A stretch of 64,000 nt of DNA from Haladaptatus halobius (GCF_020618475.1 NZ_CP085335.1:1798001-1862000); one strand, 5' to 3'. Shown: positions 51,931 through 62,232, counted from the first letter of the stretch. Numbers and translations are program-made. The notes: generated by a model not told the origin, from the sequence alone.

Positions 51931-53234
51931 GAGTCCTCCGTGCTCAGTATCTCGTATATCGCGTCCGTCACGTCCTCCGGGCCGTTGACGTAGCTGACCG
52001 CGACGTTCTCCGACTCGGCGAAGTTCTTCTCCACCTCTTCTGCGTGCGTGGCGTTGATGGCCTTCCCCTCGGGTTGGGTTTCCACGTAGGCGTGGAGGTT
52101 CGCCGGAATCGACGCCATCAGCGGGATGACGTTCTCCTCCGTGTCGTTGCGGCTGTTCTCGCTGTCGCCGGCCGCGAACACGTAGCGGTTCCAGTCGGTC
52201 CACGGGTACTCCTCTTCCAAGATGTGTCGGGCGAGTTCGTAGGCCGACGATATCTTCGTCCCGCCGCCCGACCGAATGCCGAAGAACTCGTCACGCTCGA
52301 CCCGCCACGCCTCCGCGTCGTGGGCGATGTAGACGAACTCGGCGTTGTCGTACTTGCCCGTGAGGTACCAATCCAGCGGCGTGAAAGTGCGCTCGACCAG
52401 TTTACGCTTCTTCTCGCGCATCGACCCGGACACGTCGCGGATGTTGACGACGACCACGTTCTTCTCGTGCTCCTCGATTATCTCGGGGTAGCGGTAGCGT
52501 TCGTCCTCGCGGCGGAAGGGGACGTGTCGGATACCCTCCTCGCGTATCTTCTGGGCCGTACTCGTCGGCGTCACCTCGCTTTCCATCTCGTCGATGCTCG
52601 CCCACTTCGTGCGCTCGTCCGGCGACAGCGCGTCGTAGTTCTCCTCGACCCAGTGTTTCGAGACGGTGAAGTTGTTCTCCCGCGCCCATTTGAACACCGT
52701 ATCCGGCCCCCAGCCGTCGATCTTCATCGCTTCGCGGATGTACTCGGGGTCGAAGTCCATCGCCAGTTTGCGCTTCAACCCCTCTTTGAACATGCGCTCG
52801 AAATCGAGGGTGCTGTCGGGACCGGTCTTCGTTACGTCGGTGAAGTCGCCCTCGGTCTCCTCGACGACCTTCTTCCCCTTCGGTTCGAGGGTCAGCCCGA
52901 GTTCGTCGTCCAGCTCCTCGGCGAACTCCTCGGGATCCATCTCGTAGTAATCATGCTCGCCCGACTCGTCGCCGGGTTCGCCTTCCTCGCCGTCGTCGCC
53001 GGGCTGGGGTTGGGGCTGGCCGACCGGATCGCCCACGTCGGGGTTCCCTTGGCCGACGCCGCCTCTGTCCCTGCGGTCGTACTGGAACTCCGGCAAGTCC
53101 ACGATCTTGATAGGGATGTGTATCTCGTCGGGGAGACTCTGCCCGAGGTCGCCGTACTGGATGAACTCCGCGAGGTCTTCACGGCGCTCTTCGCCGACTT
53201 CGCGGTAGCGTTCGAGGTCCTCTCTCAGTCCCAT
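51927..53234 (-). CDS. YeaH/YhbH family protein (UPF0229, VWA-like)
   Basis: This 435-residue protein begins [20 protein letters not shown], followed by a Pro/Gly/acidic linker and a C-terminal von Willebrand A-type domain. [20 protein letters not shown] carries an intact metal-ion site (Asp-Val-Ser-Gly-Ser), followed by FIGI-like [19 protein letters not shown]. This family is always found with PrkA kinases (YeaG-YeaH in E. coli). The ATG at 53234 overlaps the PrkA gene end by ten bases. It is likely to be a kinase substrate or partner. Confidence 0.9.
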   Translation of the reverse strand: MGLREDLERYREVGEERREDLAEFIQYGDLGQSLPDEIHIPIKIVDLPEFQYDRRDRGGVGQGNPDVGDPVGQPQPQPGDDGEEGEPGDESGEHDYYEMDPEEFAEELDDELGLTLEPKGKKVVEETEGDFTDVTKTGPDSTLDFERMFKEGLKRKLAMDFDPEYIREAMKIDGWGPDTVFKWARENNFTVSKHWVEENYDALSPDERTKWASIDEMESEVTPTSTAQKIREEGIRHVPFRREDERYRYPEIIEEHEKNVVVVNIRDVSGSMREKKRKLVERTFTPLDWYLTGKYDNAEFVYIAHDAEAWRVERDEFFGIRSGGGTKISSAYELARHILEEEYPWTDWNRYVFAAGDSENSRNDTEENVIPLMASIPANLHAYVETQPEGKAINATHAEEVEKNFAESENVAVSYVNGPEDVTDAIYEILSTEDS

Positions 53235-55510
53235 TTGTAGCTCACCTGGTCCATGACGTGCTGGCTGGTCAACTCCGCCGACGCGGGCGAGTAGCCGAAT
53301 AGCTCCTGTAAGTTCCGTATCGTCTCCGCTTTCACCTCGGCTGTCTCGGTGTTCGTCGGGGGGTTCTCCCACTGGCCGGGGTCGAAATCCTCGTACACCC
53401 GGCGCACGTCGTCCCAGTCGTTGTTCGCCAGCACGGTCTTGATGACCGGCACCTCCTTCGGGTCGATGTCGCCGACCACGAAGTCGTCGTTACGACTCTC
53501 CCACGCGTGGCGGTTCAGCGCGGTGATAACCTTGTTCCGGCGGAACTCCGCCACCGCCGGACTAGGTTCGTGGTTCACCTCGTAGGCGTCCGGCCCGAAC
53601 CGACCGAGGTGTTCGGTCTCGAACACCTTCATCTTCAGCGCGTCCGGTTCGACGCGCTCGCCGCGGTCGTTTTCAACCGGGTCGCCGGTCGCCCACGCGT
53701 AGACGTGTTCGATGTACTCCGCGACCGTCTCCTCGTCTACCCGCCGGTCGCGCATGATGGCGTCCAGCACGTCGCTCTCCTGCTGCTGGAAGACGTAGTT
53801 CTTCACGGGCACGAGGCGGTTCTCGTACTCGGTGCGCTCCGCCGCGGAGAATACCGGCGCGTCCCCGATTCCGTCCGCCATCGCGTTCAGCACGTCGCGG
53901 GGCATGATGACCTGCTCAACCGCGTAGTCGGGGTGGTGGCGGTCACGAACGTCGTTCAACAGTCCGGCGATGGTGTCCCGTGTGTACGTGACCGGGATGC
54001 CGCCCGATCCGTCCGCTGCGTCGTCGTCGAAGTCGAAATCGTCCTTCTCGATGCGGTCGTCGCCGTCCAACAGGTAGCCGCGGTCGAACAGGATGGCTTT
54101 GTCCACGAGGTCGAGTCCGGACGGGAGGTCGCTCCCGTCGAGGCGCGAGACGACGCTGTAGAGCGCCGCGGCCTCGATAGCGTGCGGCGCGATTTCGCGC
54201 TCTTGCACGGCGTCACCGTCGCGGACGGTGACCGGGACTGGTTCCCGGATGCGAGCTTCGAGTTCGTCGTACACGTCCGCCTGCCAGACCTCCGTCTCGT
54301 TGGTGAGTTCGCGCCGGATGAGTTCGGCTTCCAGACTGAGGTTCGTCAGGTAGCCAAACTCCCGTCGGTCGAGTCGGCGTTTGAGCGCGCGGAGTGGGTC
54401 GGCCCCGCCCGCGTCGGCGTGCTGGTTCAACTGGGCTTCGAGGTCGGGGTTCGAGATGATGAGGAGCTGCGTGTCGATATCCATCTGAATGCCCTTGTCG
54501 AGTTTCACCGCCTTCTCGTCGGGGACGTTGAGCAACTTCTGGAGGAGGTCTGCGTGCTGGGCCGCGTCCTCCACAATGGTCAACAGTCCGTTCCCCTGCG
54601 AGAGCACGCCGTCGTAGCTGAACGCTTGCGGGTTCTTCCTGCCGCGGGAGTCGAGTTCCTGCAACATCCCCTGCATCCAACTGCCGACGAGTCGCTGTTT
54701 CGGGCGACCGCTGTCCTCCGAGTGGAGGACGCCGATGCCGTCGCCGATGTCGACGACGTAGTTTTTCACTCGGAGGTGCGCGGCGTCGGTGATGGCCGAG
54801 AACAGCTCCTCTTCGCCGTTGCGCCGGTACTGTTCTTCGAGATAATCGTACGCCTCGCGGCTGAAGGGGTCGAGTTTTCCGTCGACTTGGATATCCACGT
54901 GGTCGTTGAGCCGGGCGTTTAGCTCTTCGAGGAGTTCCTGGCGCACCTTCGGCGGAAACACGAGCAGCGGATGTGACTGAACCGGGCTGGCGTACCAGTT
55001 CTCCTCGCTCGACGCGACCGCTTCGTCGCCGTAGGTCAGCCCGGACGGATCACTCGCGGTGGCGATGTTCCACTCGATGGTGTAGCGTCGCCCCTCGGGC
55101 GTCTTCGAGTACTCGCGTAGACCGTTGACGAGACAGCGTTTGAGTTCGGACTTTCCGGTCGCGGTCGGTCCGGCGAACCAGATTATCTTCTCCTCTTTGC
55201 CCCGGCGGGCCGCGATGGAACGCAGGTCGTCCACGAAGGCGTTCAACACCTCCGTGTTGCCGAGGATGGCGTGTTCGCCGCCGTTGTGCGGGTCGTCGAA
55301 GAACCGGAACCGCTCCTTCTCTTCGCCCTCTTCCACGACCATTCTGGTGCCCATCGACTCGATGGCTTCCAGGAGATACTTGCTCGCGTGCGAGGCGATG
55401 GTTGGGTTCTCGAACGCGGCGTCCACGTACTCCGCGAGGCTCATCGGCTCCTCGTAGGTCTCCCGGAGTTCATGGTCGGCGTCGGTGATGTAGTCGCTCC
55501 CTTCCAACAC
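53225..55510 (-). CDS. PrkA-family serine protein kinase/AAA protein (copy 1)
   Basis: This 761-residue member of the PrkA/YeaG family. The AAA core has a Walker A loop [13 protein letters not shown] at about residues 114-126. [18 protein letters not shown] and [30 protein letters not shown] follow, with a sensor region [10 protein letters not shown]. The long C-terminal half is PrkA-like with [17 protein letters not shown]. It lies between its paralogue and the YeaH gene, with short gaps or overlap, so it is one operon. It is a cytoplasmic ATPase and kinase of general stress or starvation signalling. Confidence 0.9.
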   Translation of the reverse strand: MLEGSDYITDADHELRETYEEPMSLAEYVDAAFENPTIASHASKYLLEAIESMGTRMVVEEGEEKERFRFFDDPHNGGEHAILGNTEVLNAFVDDLRSIAARRGKEEKIIWFAGPTATGKSELKRCLVNGLREYSKTPEGRRYTIEWNIATASDPSGLTYGDEAVASSEENWYASPVQSHPLLVFPPKVRQELLEELNARLNDHVDIQVDGKLDPFSREAYDYLEEQYRRNGEEELFSAITDAAHLRVKNYVVDIGDGIGVLHSEDSGRPKQRLVGSWMQGMLQELDSRGRKNPQAFSYDGVLSQGNGLLTIVEDAAQHADLLQKLLNVPDEKAVKLDKGIQMDIDTQLLIISNPDLEAQLNQHADAGGADPLRALKRRLDRREFGYLTNLSLEAELIRRELTNETEVWQADVYDELEARIREPVPVTVRDGDAVQEREIAPHAIEAAALYSVVSRLDGSDLPSGLDLVDKAILFDRGYLLDGDDRIEKDDFDFDDDAADGSGGIPVTYTRDTIAGLLNDVRDRHHPDYAVEQVIMPRDVLNAMADGIGDAPVFSAAERTEYENRLVPVKNYVFQQQESDVLDAIMRDRRVDEETVAEYIEHVYAWATGDPVENDRGERVEPDALKMKVFETEHLGRFGPDAYEVNHEPSPAVAEFRRNKVITALNRHAWESRNDDFVVGDIDPKEVPVIKTVLANNDWDDVRRVYEDFDPGQWENPPTNTETAEVKAETIRNLQELFGYSPASAELTSQHVMDQVSYKWD

Positions 55511-55513
55511 GGG

Positions 55514-57586
55514 TTACTCCTCCATTTCGGCGCGGGCGACCTCTGCTCCGGCGAATTCGAGCACCTCCTTCGCGCCGTCGCGCGAGTAGCCCTGTTCGAT
55601 CAGCGCGTCTATCCACGCGTTCTGTTCGTCGTTGTCCATCTCGTTGGCCGACACCAACGCCGAGAAGTTGATGTTGTGCTTCTTGTCTTCCCAGAGTTTG
55701 CGCTCCAGCGCGCGGCGCAGACGGTCGTTGTCCTGTGGGTTGAACGGCGACCCTTCGCGGGCGCGCCGCGACACCCAGTTCGACACTTCCTGCCGGAAGT
55801 CGTCCTTGCGGTCGCGCGGGACTTCCAATTTCTCCTCGACGGCGCGGAGGAAACTCTCGTCGGGTTCCTGTTCGCGCCCCGTCAACTCGTCCTCGACGGT
55901 GGCGTTGTCGATGTACGCCATCACGTGATCCATGTACTTCTCGCCCTGTCGCTGGATCTCGTCGATGTCGTAGGCGAGGGCGTGGCGCACGTCCTCGATG
56001 GCGCGCTCGCGGTACTCGCCGCGGACGGTTTCGAGGTAGCGGTAGTACGTCTCGAAGTTCTCCTCGGGGATGGAGCCGTGATTCTCCAAGTTCTCCTCGA
56101 AGTGGTTGAACACCGAGAGCGGGCTGAGGAAGCCGCGACTCCGGTGGGTGGAGTTCATGATGGCCTCGGCGATCTCGTCGCCGATGAACCGGGCCGAAAC
56201 GCCTTCCATCCCTTCGCCGATGTCGGCCTTGTCCTCCGCTTCCTCCCGGAGCTTCTTCACGTCGACGTCGTCGCTGTCTTCGGTTTCGCCGTTGTAGGCT
56301 TTCGCCTTCTGGAGGAGGTCGACCATCTCGGTGTCGGGTTCCTCGACGCGCGTCAGGACGCCGAACAGCCCAGCCATCTCCAAGGTGTGCGGTTCGATGT
56401 GCACGTCCGGCACGTCGGCGTTCCGGAGCATCTTCCGGTAGATGTCGGCTTCCGACTCGTATTCGAGAACGTACGGGAAGTCGATGCGTTTCGTCCGGTC
56501 GTTGAACGCCTCCATCTTCTCGTCGCCCTTCTTATCCCTGTACTCGGGCATGTTCGTCCGGCCGACGATGACCTGGTCGATGTCGATTCGGGGGTTGTTC
56601 TTCGGCTTGATGGTCTGTTCCTGCGTGGCGTGCAGGAAGTCGTAGAGGAACTCCCGCTGGAGTTTGAGCAGTTCCTCGCCGCTGAAGATACCCCGGTTGG
56701 CGTTACAGAACGCGCCGGAGTAGTCGAACGCTCGCGGGTCGCTCTCGCCGTAGATGGCGATCTTGGAGTAGTTGACGTCGCCCGTGAGTTCGGTCTCGTC
56801 CTGATTCTTCTTGTCCTTCGGCTCGAACGTCTCGACGGCCTGTCGCTTGTTCTCGTTGGCGACGAGGCGGATTATCTCGACGTGATTCTCGAGCACCTGC
56901 TGGATATCGTCGTCGTAGTACGCCAACAGCGCGTCCATGTAGAACTCGCTGGCGGGGTCTAACGCCTGCTCGTTTTTGATGGTGTAAGGGGCGTCGAGGC
57001 GTTCGTTGATGTCGTCGATGACGGTCTGGCGCTGTTCGATCGGGAGCAAGACGAGCGGGTCTTGGTTCATCGGCGACCGCACCACGTCGTCCGCCGGGTC
57101 TTGGTCTTTGATCACGTCACAGAGGTTCGTCCACCGGAACGTGTACATCCGACCCTCGTCGCTGAGCGTGTAATCTTCGAAATACTTGCGAACCTGTCGG
57201 TCGAAGTCGGATTTACCCGACCCGACCGGGCCGAGTAGCAGTTTGATACGCTTTTCCGGACCTAGCCCGCGCGCGCCGCTTTTCACCTTGTTCACGAACT
57301 CGTGCATCGCGCGGTGAATCTCGCGCCCGTAAAACGTGTTCTCCCCGTCGTGCAGGGGATCTTCGGACGCGAGTTGGTACTCCACGACGCCGGAGTCCTC
57401 GTCGTACTCCGTGCCGTAGTAATCGAACATGTCGGCGACGCGCTGGTGGGCGTTCCGGGCGATCTTCGGGTCGTCGTGTGCCTCTCGGAGATACCAGTCG
57501 AACGACTTCGTCTCGCGGAGGTCTTCAGGCATCGATTCCTGGTAGCTTCGGCTGAGGTCTTCCAGCGTTTCAATGTCACCTTTCAT
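55514..57586 (-). CDS. PrkA-family serine protein kinase/AAA protein (copy 2)
   Basis: This 690-residue paralogue of the adjacent kinase has Walker A GPVGSGKSDFDRQ at about 109-121, NRGIFSGEELLKLQREFL, IDQVIVGRTNMPEYRDKK and a C-terminal PrkA domain with LDEIQRQGEKYMDHVM-type helices. It is first in the operon. The ATG at 57586 is followed three bases after its stop by the second kinase gene. Two tandem PrkA copies with different Walker A loops suggest a heteromeric complex. A 96-base upstream in-frame extension is rejected for lack of protein character. Confidence 0.9.
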   Translation of the reverse strand: MKGDIETLEDLSRSYQESMPEDLRETKSFDWYLREAHDDPKIARNAHQRVADMFDYYGTEYDEDSGVVEYQLASEDPLHDGENTFYGREIHRAMHEFVNKVKSGARGLGPEKRIKLLLGPVGSGKSDFDRQVRKYFEDYTLSDEGRMYTFRWTNLCDVIKDQDPADDVVRSPMNQDPLVLLPIEQRQTVIDDINERLDAPYTIKNEQALDPASEFYMDALLAYYDDDIQQVLENHVEIIRLVANENKRQAVETFEPKDKKNQDETELTGDVNYSKIAIYGESDPRAFDYSGAFCNANRGIFSGEELLKLQREFLYDFLHATQEQTIKPKNNPRIDIDQVIVGRTNMPEYRDKKGDEKMEAFNDRTKRIDFPYVLEYESEADIYRKMLRNADVPDVHIEPHTLEMAGLFGVLTRVEEPDTEMVDLLQKAKAYNGETEDSDDVDVKKLREEAEDKADIGEGMEGVSARFIGDEIAEAIMNSTHRSRGFLSPLSVFNHFEENLENHGSIPEENFETYYRYLETVRGEYRERAIEDVRHALAYDIDEIQRQGEKYMDHVMAYIDNATVEDELTGREQEPDESFLRAVEEKLEVPRDRKDDFRQEVSNWVSRRAREGSPFNPQDNDRLRRALERKLWEDKKHNINFSALVSANEMDNDEQNAWIDALIEQGYSRDGAKEVLEFAGAEVARAEMEE

Positions 57587-58120
57587 TGTATCACGTATTG
57601 TTTGGGACTGTGGAACGGACCGTTGGAGAGAGAGACCAACCGGGCGGTCCGAGGCCGGCGGGAATACGTAGTAGGGGTACACCCACTAAGGTTTGTCGGT
57701 CGAAACGAAGGGATGGCTCTCACAGAGGGCAGTCCGGGCGACGACGGTCGCGCCCGCGTTGACGTCGGTGTCTGTCGGGGGATCATGTGCGTGCCATCCA
57801 CCACTCGGGTCGATGACCGGGTCGGCGCGTTCCGACGAATCCTATTTGGCGACCGGAGCGTGGTTCGAGACCGTGTACCGTGTGGGCAACTGCCACCCGA
57901 TACTATTTAATAGATGGGATGAGGAGATATATAACTGTTGTCCGACCACAAGACTTTTTTCATTTGGATTAAGAACTCCGAGTTTCCGAACATACGACCT
58001 GTGACGGCTGAAAACACGGAATACGGTAAGTGGTGAAAACTTCAATAGTGCACCTTTTATATACTCAGTTGTCGCTCCGGACTGACAACCCTTACCCCGC
58101 TACGGCATTAACCTTCGTCC
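57587..58120. other. Divergent intergenic region between the PrkA operon and DUF5820
   Basis: This 530-base gap carries the promoters of both units. AT-rich segments occur at 57905-57990. A TATA-like ttttatata lies at 58054-58062, and a 6-bp inverted repeat gttgtc/gacaac at 58068-58089 flanks a 10-base loop before the DUF5820 start. No coding frame with haloarchaeal codon bias is seen. Confidence 0.45.
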
Positions 58121-58507
58121 ATGCCCGAAGAAGCGCTTCCGGAATCGTGGATCGTCTGGAACGACGAACCCGACGGTCGATGTATCCTCGCGTACCGCCC
58201 GGACGTGTTCGACACACAGCAGTTTCCACCTGAGTGTCTTCCCACCATCTATCTCACGCAGGGGACGCCGAACCGCCCGCCGCAGGAGCATCGCACGACC
58301 GACTCGTGGTATCTCAAGTTCTACCTCGAACCGAACGTGACCCTCTCCGAGACGCCTCGCTTCCCGACGCGCGACGAGGCGTTCGACGCCGCCGTCGAGC
58401 TCGCCGCGAAGTTCGCGCGCGGGGAGGTAGATTACCGGGCGTGCTACCAAGTTCCCCGCGAGGCGTATCTCGATCGACTGGACGAGTTGACGGGGCGAGA
58501 GGCTTAA
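58121..58507 (+). CDS. DUF5820 family protein
   Basis: This 128-residue conserved haloarchaeal protein begins LPESWIVWNDEPDGRCILAYRPDVFD. It contains CLPTIYLTQGTPNRPPQ and SWYLKFYLEPNVTL, and ends in an acidic helix with DYRACYQVPREAYLDRLDEL. No catalytic motif is known. It is cytoplasmic and 25 bases upstream of the UPF0179 gene in the same direction, so it is likely co-transcribed. Confidence 0.8.
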   Translation: MPEEALPESWIVWNDEPDGRCILAYRPDVFDTQQFPPECLPTIYLTQGTPNRPPQEHRTTDSWYLKFYLEPNVTLSETPRFPTRDEAFDAAVELAAKFARGEVDYRACYQVPREAYLDRLDELTGREA

Positions 58508-58532
58508 CCGACCACCCGCCCTACGCCCGAGT

Positions 58533-58982
58533 ATGTCCACCATCACGCTCATCGGAACCAGCCTCGTCGAAGCCGGTCAGGAGTTCGTCTATCAGGGCGA
58601 GGCCAGCGCCTGCGAAGGCTGTCCATATCGCAATCAGTGTCTCAATCTCTCTGAGGGGGTGAAGTACCGCATCACCGACGTCCGCGAGGGCGCACAGACG
58701 CTTCCCTGCGGCGTCCACGACGACGGCGTCAGCGCCGTCGAAGTCGAACCGACGAGCGTCTGCGCCAACGTCCCCGCGAGGAACGCCTACGCCGGAAGCA
58801 AGGCGAAACTCGGCGGTTCGTGCCCTCACGTCGAGTGCCCGAGCCACGAGTTCTGCGAACCCGCCGGGGCGGAGTTTGACGAGGAGTACCAGATTTCGAA
58901 GATCGTCGGCGACCCGCCCCACGACTACTGCGCCCTCGACCGCGATTTGACGCTGGTCGAGTTCGCACCTCAAGAGGAATAA
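58533..58982 (+). CDS. UPF0179 family protein
   Basis: This 149-residue archaeal protein has the family's cysteine pattern: GEASACEGCPYRNQCLNL, TLPCGVHDDG, GGSCPHVECPSHEFCEPAG and PPHDYCALDR. The cysteines could bind a metal or iron-sulfur cluster. The N-terminus MSTITLIGTSLVEAGQEFVY is conserved. The function is not known. It is convergent with the aspartoacylase-like gene, whose stop lies 8 bases away. Confidence 0.9.
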   Translation: MSTITLIGTSLVEAGQEFVYQGEASACEGCPYRNQCLNLSEGVKYRITDVREGAQTLPCGVHDDGVSAVEVEPTSVCANVPARNAYAGSKAKLGGSCPHVECPSHEFCEPAGAEFDEEYQISKIVGDPPHDYCALDRDLTLVEFAPQEE

Positions 58983-58990
58983 TTGGCCGT

Positions 58991-59797
58991 TCAGTCGCCC
59001 AACACTCCCACTTCTTCCCCCGTGTATCCGAGGATATCCTCGTACCCGTAGGCGGACATCAGCACCGGAACGAACGGCTCCTCCGCGACCAGTTCCTCGC
59101 CGTCCGCGGTGGCGAACGCCTCGCCCGCCTCGACGTGGTGGAAGTTCTCCACCAACACCTCGAACTCCGTCCCGCCGTTCTTCCGCACCGGCTGTTCCAT
59201 CCGGTAGACCGTCACCTCGTCGCGCTGGCCTGCCTCGACCGGGTTGTCGCCCCCCGGAAGCGGGAGCACGGCGGTTCCGGCGAGGAAGCCTCGGATGAGA
59301 TCGTAGGCGTTCTCCGCCGCCTCGTCCGACCCCTGTAGTCCGCACTCGACTTCGAGCGTATGCGGATGCGAGATGAGTTTCCCCTTTGTGAAGCGGTCGG
59401 TCTCGACCAGCTCCGAGACGGGGAGGTACGGACAGATGGAGCGGGCGACGGCGTTCACCCGATCAACGAGCGCGAACGGACGAGCGTACGACTTCGTGGA
59501 GTGCAGCGAGAGCACCGTACAGTCGCGGAGTTCGTCGAGCAACTCGTGGGCCAGTCTGTGCTCGTAGTGCTCGGCGTTCGGGTCGCCCGGAAACACGCGA
59601 TTCAGATCTTCGTTCACGTACCGAACCTTCCGTTCCAGCGCCAGTTCGTTCACGATAACGAACTTCACCGGGCGCTCGACAGTCGGGTCTTCGGCCAGTA
59701 GTCGTTCCACGGCGCGCGGTCCGCACGGTTCGTCGCCGTGAATCCCGGCGACGACAGCGACTTCCGGTGTCCCTTCACCTAGCTGCTCGATGCGCAT
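58991..59797 (-). CDS. Succinylglutamate desuccinylase/aspartoacylase-like protein (short)
   Basis: This 268-residue protein shares the zinc amidohydrolase fold with the gene at 37598 but is shorter. VAVVAGIHGDEPCGPRAVE supplies His and Glu ligands, NEDLNRVFPGDPN is the substrate loop, SLHSTKSYARPFALV carries the third ligand, and the general-base region is HTLEVECGLQG. The substrate is unknown. It is a monocistronic gene, divergent from the DUF309 gene's side and convergent with UPF0179. Confidence 0.8.
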   Translation of the reverse strand: MRIEQLGEGTPEVAVVAGIHGDEPCGPRAVERLLAEDPTVERPVKFVIVNELALERKVRYVNEDLNRVFPGDPNAEHYEHRLAHELLDELRDCTVLSLHSTKSYARPFALVDRVNAVARSICPYLPVSELVETDRFTKGKLISHPHTLEVECGLQGSDEAAENAYDLIRGFLAGTAVLPLPGGDNPVEAGQRDEVTVYRMEQPVRKNGGTEFEVLVENFHHVEAGEAFATADGEELVAEEPFVPVLMSAYGYEDILGYTGEEVGVLGD

Positions 59798-59873
59798 TTA
59801 TCGAGGGCAGGTGTCGAAGCTTGAAAGCACTTTACACTCGCACTCAAACGAGAAAACACGATGATTTTTCATC

Positions 59874-60362
59874 CTAGTCGAGCGTCTCCGCGTAGACGAA
59901 ATCTTTCTTTCTCGCTTCGGGGTGCGCTCCGTCGAGCGAAATCTGCCACCTGTGTAGAACCGTCGGGTCGTTCTGCGCGTTCGTGAGCTTCGTCCGCACG
60001 TTGAGCACGTCTACGCCGTAGAAGTCCCGAGGGACGCCGTGGAGGTACTGGAGCGCCGTCTCGAACAGCGAGCGCATACCGCCGTCGTCCTCAAAGTCGA
60101 AGTGTTTGTACGCCCCCGCCGCGACCTGCACCATCCCGTGGAGGAAGGCGCTCTCCGTCGTCCCGTTTCCGTAGTTGTACCACTCGTCCTCGAAGCAGTC
60201 GTGGCTCTCGTGGAACTCCCCGGAGTTGTAGAGGCGAACGCCGTGGATAGTCGCTCGGCGGAGAGTGCCGTGCTCCCACAGTTCCTCCTCGGGGAGCCAC
60301 CCCGCCGGGGTTAGACCGGTCGGCGGCGGGTCGGCGGTCGAATCACGCGTGTGGTCGTCCAT
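59874..60362 (-). CDS. DUF309 family protein
   Basis: This 162-residue helical protein has the family motif [19 protein letters not shown] and [32 protein letters not shown]. The His and Glu residues of [11 protein letters not shown] could bind metal. The N-terminal 20 residues are disordered. The function is unknown. It is transcribed away from a region with two hairpins (60490-60549). Confidence 0.82.
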   Translation of the reverse strand: MDDHTRDSTADPPPTGLTPAGWLPEEELWEHGTLRRATIHGVRLYNSGEFHESHDCFEDEWYNYGNGTTESAFLHGMVQVAAGAYKHFDFEDDGGMRSLFETALQYLHGVPRDFYGVDVLNVRTKLTNAQNDPTVLHRWQISLDGAHPEARKKDFVYAETLD

Positions 60363-60489
60363 CGTTAGACCGATGATTCGTGCTCTCGCGGTTTGTGTCT
60401 TCGTACTCGACGAATCGAGTTCCGCGCCTTCGGCACCCGACGAGAGTCGCGATTACGGAACGTGACCTATTGCTAGGACCGACACTGCA

Positions 60490-60549
60490 CCGCCTGCGGA
60501 CAGGCGGCCTAAATCGGGTCGCCCGTCCGTGTTCGCAGGCGAAGCCTGC
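60490..60549. other. Pair of perfect short hairpins in a divergent intergenic region
   Basis: ccgcctg-cgga-caggcgg (60490-60507) and gcaggc-gaa-gcctgc (60535-60549) are two perfect stem-loops 27 bases apart. They lie between the start of the DUF309 gene (60362) and the next start (60614). They could be a small RNA, regulatory sites or terminators. Nothing else is seen in the 250-base gap. Confidence 0.4.
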
Positions 60550-60613
60550 TCGCAAACAGGAGCGCTAAGAGTGCAAGAGCGCGATTGTTCGTCATCGCTA
60601 CACCGCGAGAGAT

Positions 60614-60826
60614 ATGTTTCAGGAATCGAGACTAAGACGTATAATAAGACACCCCGCCTTGACGTTCGCGGTGCTCACGTGGCTCGTACTTAGCGCCCTC
60701 GTTTGGTTCGACGCCTCCGAGCGCGATAACGGACGGTGGCAGTGGGGACTCGTCGTCGCGGCCACTGGATTTCTGGGTTTCGCCGCGTACGTTCTCTTCG
60801 CGGTTTCCCCGCCGGAACCTCGCTAA
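60614..60826 (+). CDS. Small membrane protein with two helices
   Basis: This 70-residue protein has hydrophobic segments LTFAVLTWLVLSALVWF and WGLVVAATGFLGFAAYVLFAV, with a basic N-terminus (RLRRIIRH) and a PPEPR tail. It has no known domain. It is a plausible conserved haloarchaeal membrane protein. The ATG at 60614 gives a positively charged start facing the cytoplasm. Confidence 0.6.
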   Translation: MFQESRLRRIIRHPALTFAVLTWLVLSALVWFDASERDNGRWQWGLVVAATGFLGFAAYVLFAVSPPEPR

Positions 60827-60928
60827 GAACAGCTCCCGCGACCGGCGTGACTCGTCGACTGACGTTCGTGCCGAACTCGAACGGAAAAAATCGATTCGCT
60901 TTAGAGGGCCGAGCGGTCTCGACCGTGG

Positions 60929-61246
60929 CTACACCGCGACGCGACAGGGTGGTGCTCGCGCGACTTCGTAGTCCCCGCCCTCTCGAACCGCGATGATCGC
61001 CCACTCGTACTCCGGATTGGAGTCGCTTAACTGCCGACGAAGCCGTGACGCGTTCTCTTCCCACGTGACGAAACAGCGGAGTTCGCCGCGTTTCGGCGCG
61101 TCCGCGGTGTCCGCGAGCGCCGTGACTCGTACTTCGCGCCACTTTCGTCTCGCCCGGAACTCGTCGCCGTCGTCCAGCACCTCGTAGCCGAGACTGTTGA
61201 AAATCGATCTGGCCTCCTTGGCCGGTGGTGTGCTAACAGGGGCCAT
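60929..61246 (-). CDS. Conserved haloarchaeal protein of unknown function
   Basis: This 105-residue protein contains EARSIFNSLGYEVLDDGDEFRARRKWREVRVTALAD, then RCFVTWEENASRLRRQL and YEWAIIAVREGGDYEVARAP. The mixed alpha/beta pattern suggests a small cytoplasmic domain. No function is recognised. The ATG at 61246 is chosen; a much longer in-frame upstream extension is antisense-like and rejected. Confidence 0.65.
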   Translation of the reverse strand: MAPVSTPPAKEARSIFNSLGYEVLDDGDEFRARRKWREVRVTALADTADAPKRGELRCFVTWEENASRLRRQLSDSNPEYEWAIIAVREGGDYEVARAPPCRVAV

Positions 61247-61335
61247 CCGTTTGAGAGTACCACACTCCGTGTAATAAATGTTCTTGCAGGATTCGGCGGA
61301 TACAGTTTGATATTTAGAAAATAGAAATAATCGAA

Positions 61336-61869
61336 TCAGGTGAGTTGTAACCACGGATTCGGGTGCTGGGAGGGATTCGCTTCGACCTCGCCCTCGTCCC
61401 GAAGCGCCTTCAGTCGGTCGCGGACATCGTCGCGTTCCATCTCTCCGATGGCCGCCGCCGCGTCCAGCAGCATCCCCTCCGCTACGCCGTCCTCCGTGAC
61501 CGATGCGCGCTCCGAGCCGGTAGTTCTCACCGCGTCGTCCCCGATAACGCGGAGGTACTCGCGGAGATCCATCGTATCGCCGAGTTCTTCGTGCCAGCGC
61601 CGTGGGAAAGCACTCACTCGCCCGCCGCCGAGTACGTAGACGTGACCACCGCCCTGCCACGAACCCGCGTCGGTCAGGCTCTCTTCCAACGAAGACGGGA
61701 ACGCGTCCTCGCCGTACTCGGTCGCGTCGAAGTAGGACTCCAACACTTTGCGCTCGACGCCCGGCCCGTCCGTGTGGTGGGTCTCGACCAGTCGCACCGC
61801 GTCGTCGAGCGTGAGCGTCTCGACTCTGCTATCCAGTTCGTCGACGAGTTGCTGGTCGGTCGAAGCCAT
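61336..61869 (-). CDS. Conserved haloarchaeal protein of unknown function
   Basis: This 177-residue acidic protein has LDSRVETLTLDDAVRLVETHHTDGPGVERKVLESYF at the N-terminus, GGGHVYVLGGGRVSAFPRRWHEELGDT in the middle and RDDVRDRLKALRDEGEVEANPSQHPNPWLQL at the end. It has no membrane segment or recognised family. It is followed on the same strand by the small DUF at 60929, across a 90-base gap. Confidence 0.65.
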   Translation of the reverse strand: MASTDQQLVDELDSRVETLTLDDAVRLVETHHTDGPGVERKVLESYFDATEYGEDAFPSSLEESLTDAGSWQGGGHVYVLGGGRVSAFPRRWHEELGDTMDLREYLRVIGDDAVRTTGSERASVTEDGVAEGMLLDAAAAIGEMERDDVRDRLKALRDEGEVEANPSQHPNPWLQLT

Positions 61870-61910
61870 ATCGATTCTCTGGTCGGCACACGGATAAAAA
61901 ACGCGGCCAT

Positions 61911-62150
61911 CTACTCGTGTGCCGCGTCCCACTCCGTCGCCTTCCGGAGGTTTCCGCACCTGTTGCACTCGATACGACCCATCGAATCCATCGCGTTGTC
62001 GAGCGTCTCGCAGTTGGCACAGAAGTAGCCGTACCGACGCTCCCCCTCGGGCGACCGATAGACGACGAAGAACACGCCCTTCGACCCGCGCGTTCCCTCC
62101 GATGCACTGATGTAGACCGTTTCGCCGTCGGACGTCGTCGTTTCGTTCAT
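61911..62150 (-). CDS. DUF5816 zinc-ribbon-like protein
   Basis: This 79-residue protein ends with YGYFCANCETLDNAMDSMGRIECNRCGNLRKATEWDAAHE. Two Cys-X2-Cys pairs form a probable zinc-binding site. The N-terminus holds KGVFFVVYRSPEGERR. It is probably cytoplasmic and of unknown function. The ATG at 62150 is preferred over an upstream start that would overlap the 5' end of the nucleotidase region. Confidence 0.75.
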   Translation of the reverse strand: MNETTTSDGETVYISASEGTRGSKGVFFVVYRSPEGERRYGYFCANCETLDNAMDSMGRIECNRCGNLRKATEWDAAHE

Positions 62151-62232
62151 CACGCCCCGTTTGTCACTCCAGCGATTTAGGGATACTGAACGCATCGAAG
62201 GAGTCTTGTCCCGCGCCCGAGATTTCTCGGCG

